The notes below the pieces were generated by a model that worked only from the letters and a program-made list of their open reading frames with translations, made no database searches and was not told the DNA's origin. From contig JBDTBU010000186.1 in NCBI GenBank assembly GCA_039923935.1, forward strand, positions 1 to 7,759: a DNA stretch of 7,759 nucleotides, in the 5' to 3' direction. Positions 1-5,340 of this stretch are shown here, piece by piece. Source of the stretch: Paraktedonobacter sp039923935. Its GTDB lineage: Bacteria > Chloroflexota > Ktedonobacteria > Ktedonobacterales > Ktedonobacteraceae. Position numbers and translations under genes: made by a program. Positions within the stretch are counted from its first letter, which is position 1. Each line of letters begins with the position of its first letter.

Positions 1-435
1 CTGCCTGCGAGCGCGAATATCCTGGTGCGCCTGCACGCCCTACGTGCTTGGCTGAGCCGCCGCCACGACGAAACTGAGCAAGAGATCGGCATTGCCGCAC
101 TCGCTTTACAACAGGCCATGAGCGAGCCTGCCGTTGAGATGCGTCCACGCCGCCGTTTCGCCCAGAACGATGATAATTCCCCCGTCCAGCACGCCCAGAG
201 TGCTCTTTTGGAGGCCCAGCAACGTCTCAGCGCCTATGACGAGGCCGACACGCTGCTAGAGGACTGTGTGACGCATATGACCACTGGCGAGCGTGTGCTG
301 GTCGAGTACTATCTCGCACTGGAAGAACTGGTCCAGGCCGCCGACGCGCCCGACGATTCGCCCTGGCTGACTGCGATGAGTGCTGTGATGCACCGCGTTG
401 AGCAGGTTGGCACACCTGGCGAAGAGGATGTGTAG
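1..435 (+). CDS. C-terminal part of an unrecognised alpha-helical protein (5' partial)
   Basis: The frame is open from base 1 to the TAG at 433-435, giving 144 visible codons. A GTG at 25 could serve as a start, but nothing resembling a ribosome binding site precedes it and codons 1-8 read smoothly into the rest. I therefore treat this as the 3' end of a longer gene cut by the window edge. The visible protein is rich in Ala, Leu, Glu and Gln and looks helical. It has a basic patch (RPRRR near visible residue 50), then a probable amphipathic or coiled-coil stretch (AQSALLEAQQRL onward), and an acidic tail ending GEEDV. There is no signal peptide, membrane segment or catalytic motif. I do not recognise the family. 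A cytoplasmic helical or scaffold-like role is only a guess. No clear terminator follows. Confidence 0.6.
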   Translation: MPASANILVRLHALRAWLSRRHDETEQEIGIAALALQQAMSEPAVEMRPRRRFAQNDDNSPVQHAQSALLEAQQRLSAYDEADTLLEDCVTHMTTGERVLVEYYLALEELVQAADAPDDSPWLTAMSAVMHRVEQVGTPGEEDV

Positions 436-808
436 CGCCTGGAGTGGAAGGAACCTGAACAATGCCTCGTGTCTATATTCTTTGGTTTCAATCCTAGTCG
501 GGCAATACGATCTCGTGACACCTTGACGCTAAAAACGCAGTCTCTCCTATCAGTATACTCGCACATCCAAATGCTCACTGCCTGCATTTCCATACGGAGC
601 ATGTAACCTTCAAGCGTATATCTCATTTGGGAGGGGCTATATCTCCTCTTCACAGGCAATGAGAAAGAATTCGAGGAAAATAGCAACAATGTTTCCTTGA
701 GGTGCCATGGTTCTCTGCCAGATACGCTCGCCTGGGGCTTGCTTGCCTGGTCGCTCAAAAGCCTGTTTTCCCTGGTGATAGCGTGTCCCACGGTTCTGTT
801 TTGTTCTT

Positions 809-831
809 AGCGCGATTCTTTAGAGCGCGAT
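809..831. repeat. Short direct repeat upstream of the secreted-protein gene
   Basis: AGCGCGAT occurs at 809-816 and again at 824-831, with starts 15 bp apart and about 57 bp before the start codon at 888. The position would suit a regulator binding site near the promoter. Two octamers can also arise by chance, so function is speculative. Confidence 0.25.
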
Positions 832-876
832 CATTGTAAGAACGTTGTTTCTCGTATTGGATGAGCAGGAGAAAAC

Positions 877-881
877 GGAGG
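877..881 (+). promoter_or_regulatory. Ribosome binding site that decides the start at 888
   Basis: GGAGG lies six bases before the ATG at 888-890. The earlier in-frame ATG at 861 has no purine-rich Shine-Dalgarno sequence upstream, and starting there would add nine mostly basic residues in front of an already complete signal peptide. The site therefore favours 888 as the true start. Confidence 0.75.
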
Positions 882-887
882 ACTCGG

Positions 888-2669
888 ATGTATTTCTTTT
901 CTGCACGCAAAAAAACGGCTTTTCCCCTTATCGTTGTTGCGATGGTGGCCCTCGTCGCCGCCTCGTTTGTAACCGGCTTCAGCAGTCGTACGGCTCACGC
1001 CGCATCCACTGACCAAAGCGTGGTGTATCAGGGCACACTTAGCAGCGTCACTCTCTTGAGTGCAGGGCCAGGACTCCCAACGTCTGGTCCAGCTTTAGGC
1101 AACACCGCAGACTCAGACGGGGACGCGTTAGCGAATGCTGCGCCTCTAACCGCTGCTGACCAGACGACTGCGCCTACCGCTAGCAACATGTCTGTGAACA
1201 CAGGCAACGGTTCCCACGTAAAAGGTGTGCTGCACAACTTCGTTGGCTTGACTGATCCCGATCAAGCTGCGGCCAATGGTGGCGTTGGGAAAGCCGAAGT
1301 GACGCCTCCCGATCAGGGACTCTGCACTGGTTTCGATCCAGGCGTGCTAGGTCAAACAGTTGTGTTTGAGACCATCAACTCGGCTCTGCGCGAGACGGGC
1401 GTGAATGGCAAAGTATTACCAGGACACCCGTTGCTAGGCAACCACGATGTCGGCTTCAGTAAATTCTGGGAGCCAAATGCCTTTAGCGATCCGCGTTGCT
1501 TCTTCCTGCCGGACAGCAGAACCTTCATCTTCACGGTGATCGGCATTGAGCAGAGCGGTCCCGACAAAGGCCAGACCACGACTGATGTCGCTGTGTTCAA
1601 TCGTCGTGGCTTCGCGGTCTACCAGATCGATTCTTCCTTTGGTGGAAAATTCTTTGGTGACCAGCCACACGTCGGCTATGACAGCAACAACCTGTATATC
1701 ACGACAGATGCCTTTAACGCTGTTGGTGCTGGCTTCTTTGGCGCAGACCTCTTCGCAGTTCCCCTGCGACAACTGATAACTGAAGCCGCTACACTGAACG
1801 AGGTTTCTTTCCCGCCAGTCAGTCTGGCCGGCATTCCTATCAGAACGCTGGAACCAGCGATCAGCACCACACCGACTCAGATTGAGTACTTGATGAATTC
1901 CTTCCCCTTCACGGCCACTGCACGTATCCTGAGCACCACACAACTTGGTTTCTGGAAGGTCGAGCATGGTGAGGATCTCATCGAGGGAAAAGCACAAAAT
2001 ATCACCCTGAGTGGAAGGGTTATTCAGAGTGAAACCTACGGTTTCCCGGTAGGTGCGGTCAGTACTGGAACTGGCGTCAATACTGGCGGTATCACCAGTG
2101 AGGCGATCCTCAATCCCGATGACTCACGCCTGTTACAGATGCAATTCATTGACGGACACCTATGGAGCGCACTAACCACTGGTTTGAACATTGGTACCGA
2201 TCCTGTTGCCCGCGACGGCATCGCCTGGTTCGATGTTGATGCGCGTGAAGGCGAAGTGAGCAACCAGGGGTATATTGCCTCTGCTGGTAACTACCTGCTC
2301 TACCCGGCTATCCTGCATAACGAGGCAGGGAACACAGTGATCACCTTCACGATTACCAGCGCGACTATCAACCCAAGCGCGGCCTTTGTTGTCACCACAG
2401 AAGACCGTGATAGCGACGCGCATAACAGAGGCAAGCATGGCAGACACTTTGGAGATATTCAAATTGCTGCTCTGGGTGGTGGACCACACCTGTCCTTCTC
2501 GGACGGTCTAAAAGTCGGTGGGCGGGCACGTTGGGGCGACTACTCGGCAGCCGCGTTCGCGCCAAATGGCGAGGATTTCTGGCTAGCGACGGAGTATATC
2601 GACGCGGGTCACACAGACCCATTCGATAACTGGGCCACGCAAGTCTTTGCCGTCCAAGGCGCGGACTAA
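888..2669 (+). CDS. Secreted protein of unknown function, probable beta-propeller
   Basis: This is a 593-residue protein from the ATG at 888, chosen because GGAGG sits six bases upstream; an in-frame ATG at 861 lacks one. Residues 1-38 form a classic signal peptide: basic ARKK, a hydrophobic core at about 11-31, then AHA before a predicted signal peptidase I cut at Ala38/Ala39. Residues 39 to about 115 are Ser/Thr/Ala-rich and look like a flexible linker. The rest is beta-rich, with recurring aromatic-strand segments, for example GDQPH at 257-261 and RWGDYSA from 548. The last resembles a motif often seen near the C-terminus of secreted beta-propeller proteins, which is a family resemblance from memory. 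No membrane anchor, sortase motif or recognisable catalytic residues are visible, so it is probably released outside the membrane. Ligand and function are unknown. The gene appears monocistronic, ending at a strong terminator. Confidence 0.85.
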   Translation: MYFFSARKKTAFPLIVVAMVALVAASFVTGFSSRTAHAASTDQSVVYQGTLSSVTLLSAGPGLPTSGPALGNTADSDGDALANAAPLTAADQTTAPTASNMSVNTGNGSHVKGVLHNFVGLTDPDQAAANGGVGKAEVTPPDQGLCTGFDPGVLGQTVVFETINSALRETGVNGKVLPGHPLLGNHDVGFSKFWEPNAFSDPRCFFLPDSRTFIFTVIGIEQSGPDKGQTTTDVAVFNRRGFAVYQIDSSFGGKFFGDQPHVGYDSNNLYITTDAFNAVGAGFFGADLFAVPLRQLITEAATLNEVSFPPVSLAGIPIRTLEPAISTTPTQIEYLMNSFPFTATARILSTTQLGFWKVEHGEDLIEGKAQNITLSGRVIQSETYGFPVGAVSTGTGVNTGGITSEAILNPDDSRLLQMQFIDGHLWSALTTGLNIGTDPVARDGIAWFDVDAREGEVSNQGYIASAGNYLLYPAILHNEAGNTVITFTITSATINPSAAFVVTTEDRDSDAHNRGKHGRHFGDIQIAALGGGPHLSFSDGLKVGGRARWGDYSAAAFAPNGEDFWLATEYIDAGHTDPFDNWATQVFAVQGAD

Positions 2670-2671
2670 AT

Positions 2672-2724
2672 GAAAAGCACCTCTCACCAAATTGACACAA
2701 CTGATCTGGTGAGAGGTGCTTTTT
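2672..2724 (+). terminator. Rho-independent terminator after the secreted-protein gene
   Basis: A perfect 17-bp inverted repeat pairs 2673-2689 with 2707-2723 around a 17-nt loop. The stem core is GCACCTCTCACCA, and the right arm runs into TTTTT at 2720-2724. It starts four bases after the TAA at 2667-2669. The left arm begins with AAAA, so the structure also has a T run on the opposite strand and could stop transcription in both directions. Confidence 0.92.
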
Positions 2725-2738
2725 GATACATCATAAGC

Positions 2739-2768
2739 TTGCTTTTTAGTACCATCCTGTGTTATATT
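2739..2768 (+). promoter_or_regulatory. Extended -10 promoter for the globin gene
   Basis: TTGCTT at 2739-2744 is a plausible -35. It is followed after 18 bp by TATATT at 2763-2768, one base from the TATAAT consensus, and preceded by TGT (2760-2762), an extended -10 element. Transcription would start near 2775, giving a leader of about 135 nt before the globin. It lies just downstream of the terminator, so the globin is probably an independent unit. Confidence 0.65.
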
Positions 2769-2776
2769 TAGTATGA

Positions 2777-2812
2777 GCAAGGCAACAAGCGTAAAAAATA
2801 CCTTCGCCTTGC
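2777..2812 (+). other. Stem-loop at the predicted 5' end of the globin mRNA
   Basis: GCAAGGC (2777-2783) is perfectly complementary to GCCTTGC (2806-2812) around a 22-nt loop. It would sit within a few bases of the predicted transcript start, where such stems can protect mRNA. There is no following T tract, so it is not a terminator. The stem is short and could be incidental. Confidence 0.3.
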
Positions 2813-2869
2813 AAATCGATATCTGCTGTGGTAGGGCTGCCTTTAGGCCATTCCTGTTCACAGTCGATT

Positions 2870-2883
2870 TTTTTAATTAAAAA
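2870..2883. repeat. A+T-only 14-bp perfect palindrome in the globin leader
   Basis: TTTTTAATTAAAAA is fully symmetric about 2876/2877 and lies 27 bp before the globin start. It could be a regulator site downstream of the promoter, or simply an A/T-rich stretch that helps keep the ribosome site unstructured. Confidence 0.3.
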
Positions 2884-2909
2884 CGCGCCCCAGGAGGCAA
2901 AAAAGCATA

Positions 2910-3317
2910 ATGGATGTGCAAGTTCTCAAACGAAGTTTCGATCAAGTCGTTCCTCAGAAAGAGGCATTTGCCAAAGCCTTTTATCAGCGCCTATTTAGAG
3001 AGTTTCCTGAGACTGCCCCACTGTTTGCCAAAACAGATATGGCCCGCCAAGAAAGCTCGTTGATAGCGACGTTGGCGGTTGTGGTCAATGGTCTGGCGCA
3101 GGGAGGGGACGTTGTGCCAGCAGTCAAAGCTTTAGGCAAGCGCCATAAGGGCTATCACGTCGAGCCAGAGCATTTTGACGCGGTTGGTCAGTCACTTCTA
3201 GCCACGCTGAGCGAATATCTAGGTGCAGCTTGGACACCAGAGGTTGAAGCGAACTGGGTTGAAGCGTATACCACCCTGGCGACAGTCATGAAAGCAGAGA
3301 TTGCCGCCGCAGTCTAA
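2910..3317 (+). CDS. Single-domain globin (flavohaemoglobin-type haem pocket, no reductase domain)
   Basis: This is a 135-residue haem protein, the usual length of a full three-over-three globin. AGGAGG at 2892-2897 lies 12 bases before the ATG, a slightly long spacing. Aligned by eye with Hmp-type flavohaemoglobins, the haem pocket residues are Tyr25 (B10), Phe39 (CD1), Gln47 (E7) and proximal His79 (F8). The 32-residue E7-to-F8 spacing equals that of E. coli Hmp (Gln53 to His85). The conserved Tyr ten residues after the proximal His of Hmp (Tyr95) is Phe89 here, and the matching Glu137 position is not clearly kept. The FAD/NAD reductase domain is absent, so any nitric oxide dioxygenase activity would need a separate electron donor. 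Likely roles are oxygen or NO binding, or NO detoxification, in the cytoplasm; this is inference. It has its own promoter. Confidence 0.9.
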   Translation: MDVQVLKRSFDQVVPQKEAFAKAFYQRLFREFPETAPLFAKTDMARQESSLIATLAVVVNGLAQGGDVVPAVKALGKRHKGYHVEPEHFDAVGQSLLATLSEYLGAAWTPEVEANWVEAYTTLATVMKAEIAAAV

Positions 3318-3323
3318 CCCTTC

Positions 3324-3389
3324 CACAGCGAGATGTCCTCCCTTGGGTGTACGCCGGACGCGAGGGCCAAGGGGGGACATCTCGCTGTG
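3324..3389. repeat. Long palindrome (23-bp stem) just after the globin gene
   Basis: Bases 3324-3346 pair with 3367-3389 along 23 positions; the only non-Watson-Crick pair is T3339 with G3374, a wobble if transcribed from the + strand. The outer arms read CACAGCGAGATGTCC and its complement, the inner arms end in CCTTGG/CCAAGG, and the loop is 20 nt. It begins six bases after the globin stop. There is no T tract, so it is not a canonical terminator, though it could act as a 3' mRNA stabiliser or a weak stop. The loop carries half of the neighbouring repeat (3404-3436) in inverted orientation. It is most likely a palindromic intergenic repeat of the REP or miniature-element type. Confidence 0.85.
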
Positions 3390-3403
3390 CCAGTCTTCTC
3401 ACG

Positions 3404-3436
3404 CCTGTACGCTGGCCCTCGTATCCGGCGTACAGG
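3404..3436. repeat. Palindromic repeat copy 2 (12-bp stem, 9-nt loop)
   Basis: CCTGTACGCTGG (3404-3415) pairs with CCGGCGTACAGG (3425-3436), with one G-T wobble, around the loop CCCTCGTAT. The loop and right arm recur at 3348-3369 on the opposite strand, with two mismatches over 22 bases, and at 5251-5269 in the same orientation. The stem is followed by a G run and GGCCGACTT, and GGGGGCC-n2-CTT also follows the third copy (5304-5315). I interpret this as one member of a dispersed family. Confidence 0.75.
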
Positions 3437-3464
3437 GGGGCCGACTTTTCGCTCTGCAAAAGAT

Positions 3465-3494
3465 TTGCCCGCGTGCACACAGGTATGCTATACT
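3465..3494 (+). promoter_or_regulatory. Extended -10 promoter for cysS
   Basis: TTGCCC at 3465-3470 is followed after 18 bp by TATACT at 3489-3494, preceded by TGC (3486-3488), an extended -10. The predicted transcript start is near 3501, which leaves an unusually long leader of about 217 nt before cysS. It lies outside the upstream palindromes, so cysS probably has its own promoter. Confidence 0.65.
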
Positions 3495-3578
3495 TAACAC
3501 ATAAGAACGCCGGACAGATCGTTTGTAGGAAAAAATATCGTGAACCATATACGCGCACGTCAGTACTGCACCTGTCTT

Positions 3579-3639
3579 TGCGTTCATAGAGGAAGCCTTC
3601 AGTAACTCAGCCCTTTATGAACGTATGGCGTGCCACGCC
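3579..3639 (+). other. Structured 5' leader of cysS (two adjacent stem-loops)
   Basis: Bases 3579-3592 pair with 3612-3625 in a continuous 14-bp stem with a 19-nt loop. The core is CGTTCATA/TATGAACG, and two pairs are G-T wobbles that fold as RNA only from the + strand. One base later GGCGT-GCC-ACGCC (3627-3639) forms a second small hairpin, followed by a pyrimidine-rich stretch without a T tract. The T-box consensus (AGGGTGG...ACCGCG) expected of many aminoacyl-tRNA synthetase leaders is absent. The structure could regulate translation or stability of cysS mRNA; this is inference from position and folding only. Confidence 0.45.
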
Positions 3640-3717
3640 CTTCTTCCAGCCTATCTCACCTTCCCGCACGTCCTCTCGCCTGGGTTACAATCAATCAACA
3701 ACTAGAGGAGCTTTTTC

Positions 3718-5175
3718 ATGACCAGGCCCGTTTACCTGTACGATACATTAACACGCAGCAAAAAAGTCTTTCAGCCGCTTAACCCAGCACGTACAACGAT
3801 CTATGCTTGTGGCCCCACCGTGTACAAGGATATCCACATTGGCAACTTGCGCACGTTTGTGATGACGGATTGGGTGCGTCGCGTGCTCGAATATAACGGC
3901 TATCCCGTCTACTTGGTACGCAACATCACCGACGTGGGCCATTTGCAAAATGATACAGAGGAGAGCGGCGAGGATAAGCTCGAATATGAGGCGCGTGTAA
4001 CCGGGCGTTCGGCCTACGAGATCGCCGCGCAGTATACCCGGCAGTATGAAGAGGATTCCTCTGAGATCAATATTCTGCCGCCGCATCTTGCGCCAAAGGC
4101 CACCGAGCATATCCCGGAGATGCTCGCTATGACTGAGCAATTGATCGAGCGCGGTCTGGCATACGAAACGGCTGGCAATGTATATTATAATGTGAACAGC
4201 TTCCCTGCTTACGGCAAACTTTCCGGCAATACGATTGAGAGCCTGCAAGTGGGGGCCAGTGGACGCGTGCAACTGGAGGTTGCCGAGGATAAACGTGCGC
4301 CGGAGGATTTCGCGCTGTGGAAACGTGGTGAGGAGAATCGGCAGATGAACTGGCCTAGTCCCTGGGGCGTTGGCTTTCCCGGCTGGCATATCGAGTGCTC
4401 GGCTATGGCGACCAAATACTTAGGCGAGCAGTTTGATATTCACACTGGCGGCGTCGATCTGATCTTCCCACATCACGAGGATGAGATTGCACAAAGTCAG
4501 GGTGCGAGCGGTAAAGCGCCAGTCCAGTTCTGGATGCACGGCGAGTTTATCAATATCAGTAGCCGTCTGTTTCATCAAGGTGCAGATACTGGGGGCGACG
4601 AAGTGGTGAAGATGTCGCGTTCACTGGGCAACGTGATTCTGCTCAGTCATTTAAAAGAATGGGGCTTCGATCCGTTGGCCTTTCGCTACTCGTTGCTGAC
4701 TGCTCATTATCGCTCGAAAATGAATTTTACGCGTGAGTCACTTATCGCCGCACAAAATGGCTTGAATAATCTACGCACTGATGTGGCTGAGTTACCTGTG
4801 ATGCTCTACGACACTGATGATCCCTGGTCGGAGGAGGCGCAGCAGGTACGTGAGGCATTCCACGCAGCGATCAACGACGACATGGATTTGCCAGTTGCAC
4901 TGAGCATCACCCGCGAAACACCGCGTAACGCACACATCGAACCAAGCGAGCGGCGGCGGCTGCTACTCGACTTTGACCGTGTGCTCGGTTTGCGCCTGTA
5001 TACCGTTGCACCACGCGCCGCCCGCGTATTAAGCGACGATGTGCTAGCGCTTGTTAAACAGCGCGACGAGGCCCGCGTAGCCCGCAACTGGCAAACCTCT
5101 GATCAGGTGCGCGATCAGCTCAAGGCTATGGGCTTCGAGGTACGCGATACCGCGCAGGGAACCGAATTGGTGTAG
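3718..5175 (+). CDS. cysS: Cysteinyl-tRNA synthetase
   Basis: This class I enzyme charges tRNA(Cys) with cysteine in the cytoplasm using ATP. It has 485 residues, slightly above the usual 460-470. GAGGAG at 3705-3710 lies seven bases before the ATG. The N-terminal Rossmann domain has YACGPTVY (Cys31) and the HIGH signature as HIGN at 40-43. Zinc ligands match the family: Cys31, Cys227 (in GWHIECSAM), His252 and Glu256 (in PHHEDE). The second signature is KMSRS at 298-302, a conservative variant of KMSKS. Just before it, residues about 282-296 (HQGADTGGDE) look like an insertion of roughly a dozen residues compared with ordinary CysRS. The C-terminal helical region is intact and ends in the anticodon-side segment with RDQLKAMGFEVRD. 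It has its own promoter and a structured leader. No T-box is seen. Confidence 0.97.
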   Translation: MTRPVYLYDTLTRSKKVFQPLNPARTTIYACGPTVYKDIHIGNLRTFVMTDWVRRVLEYNGYPVYLVRNITDVGHLQNDTEESGEDKLEYEARVTGRSAYEIAAQYTRQYEEDSSEINILPPHLAPKATEHIPEMLAMTEQLIERGLAYETAGNVYYNVNSFPAYGKLSGNTIESLQVGASGRVQLEVAEDKRAPEDFALWKRGEENRQMNWPSPWGVGFPGWHIECSAMATKYLGEQFDIHTGGVDLIFPHHEDEIAQSQGASGKAPVQFWMHGEFINISSRLFHQGADTGGDEVVKMSRSLGNVILLSHLKEWGFDPLAFRYSLLTAHYRSKMNFTRESLIAAQNGLNNLRTDVAELPVMLYDTDDPWSEEAQQVREAFHAAINDDMDLPVALSITRETPRNAHIEPSERRRLLLDFDRVLGLRLYTVAPRAARVLSDDVLALVKQRDEARVARNWQTSDQVRDQLKAMGFEVRDTAQGTELV

Positions 5176-5238
5176 AATATAGAGAGAAGGTACAAACTGG
5201 GTGCAAGGATGTGGTACTTGCCACGCCAAGCCCCTAAC

Positions 5239-5270
5239 ATGTAGCGCCGGCCCTGGCGTCCGGCGCACAT
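5239..5270. repeat. Palindromic repeat copy 3 (after cysS)
   Basis: GCGCCGG (5244-5250) pairs with CCGGCGC (5260-5266). After one bulged A at 5243, four more pairs follow (5239-5242 with 5267-5270). The loop CCCTGGCGT is nine bases, as in copy 2 (CCCTCGTAT), and the right arm CCGGCGCACA differs from copy 2 by one base. It lies in the 165-base gap between cysS and the acylase gene. It has no T tract and is not an obvious terminator. Confidence 0.7.
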
Positions 5271-5292
5271 TCGCTGGCGTCCCCTGGCGTCC
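5253..5292. repeat. Three direct copies of CTGGCGTCC
   Basis: The nonamer occurs at 5253-5261, 5274-5282 and 5284-5292. The first spans the loop and right arm of the palindromic repeat; the other two lie between it and the GGGGGCC tail at 5304. This looks like a local tandem expansion of the repeat. The same interval in copy 2 is only a base or so long. Confidence 0.7.
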
Positions 5293-5325
5293 TGCGCGGC
5301 TATGGGGGCCAGCTTAGCTTGATCG

Positions 5326-5332
5326 AAGGAGG
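5326..5332 (+). promoter_or_regulatory. Strong ribosome binding site for the acylase gene
   Basis: AAGGAGG, a near-perfect anti-16S match, ends eight bases before the ATG at 5341. It fixes the start of the acylase gene, which is otherwise open to the right edge. Confidence 0.85.
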
Positions 5333-5340
5333 CGAAACTC

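Larger units (their letters stand above)
436..887. other. 452-base gene-free interval
   Basis: This gap lies between the partial gene and the secreted-protein gene. It is visibly poorer in G+C than the coding regions around it, and no frame on either strand has both a ribosome binding site and protein-like composition. It holds the octamer TATATCTC twice (617-624 and 638-645, 21 bp apart), a weak stem-loop (670-679 with 692-701, 12-nt loop, no T tract), and AGCGCGAT twice (809-816 and 824-831). I could not find a convincing -35/-10 pair for the downstream gene. Its promoter presumably lies here but does not match the housekeeping consensus well. Confidence 0.6.

Noticed and set aside
462..497. 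An 11-codon frame with a weak AAGGA upstream
   Set aside because: It is too short and has no conservation or context to support it as a leader peptide.
309..791. A 160-codon minus-strand open frame overlapping the partial gene and the gap
   Set aside because: It starts with GTG without a ribosome binding site, has unconvincing Ser/Arg/Cys-rich composition and overlaps the end of the plus-strand gene in antisense.
1434..1997. A 187-codon minus-strand open frame inside the secreted-protein gene
   Set aside because: It is an antisense shadow of a gene with clear signal peptide and ribosome site; its translation shows no domain.
2724..2740. FNR-like site near the globin promoter
   Set aside because: TTGAT is present but the second half-site does not match ATCAA at the required spacing.
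3324..3436. CRISPR array
   Set aside because: The repeats are inverted and few, with no regular spacers and no cas genes in the window.
3301..3589. Two overlapping plus-strand small open frames after the globin gene
   Set aside because: They run through the palindromic repeats and the cysS promoter, lack ribosome sites, and their composition reflects the repeats.
3686..3691. TACAAT as a second cysS -10 close to the start codon
   Set aside because: There is no acceptable -35 at 16-18 bp and no TGn extension; the site at 3465-3494 is much better.
3501..3717. T-box riboswitch in the cysS leader
   Set aside because: The T-box core sequence and an antiterminator/terminator pair with a T tract are absent.
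3748..4389. A 213-codon minus-strand open frame inside cysS
   Set aside because: It is an antisense shadow of the conserved catalytic domain of CysRS.
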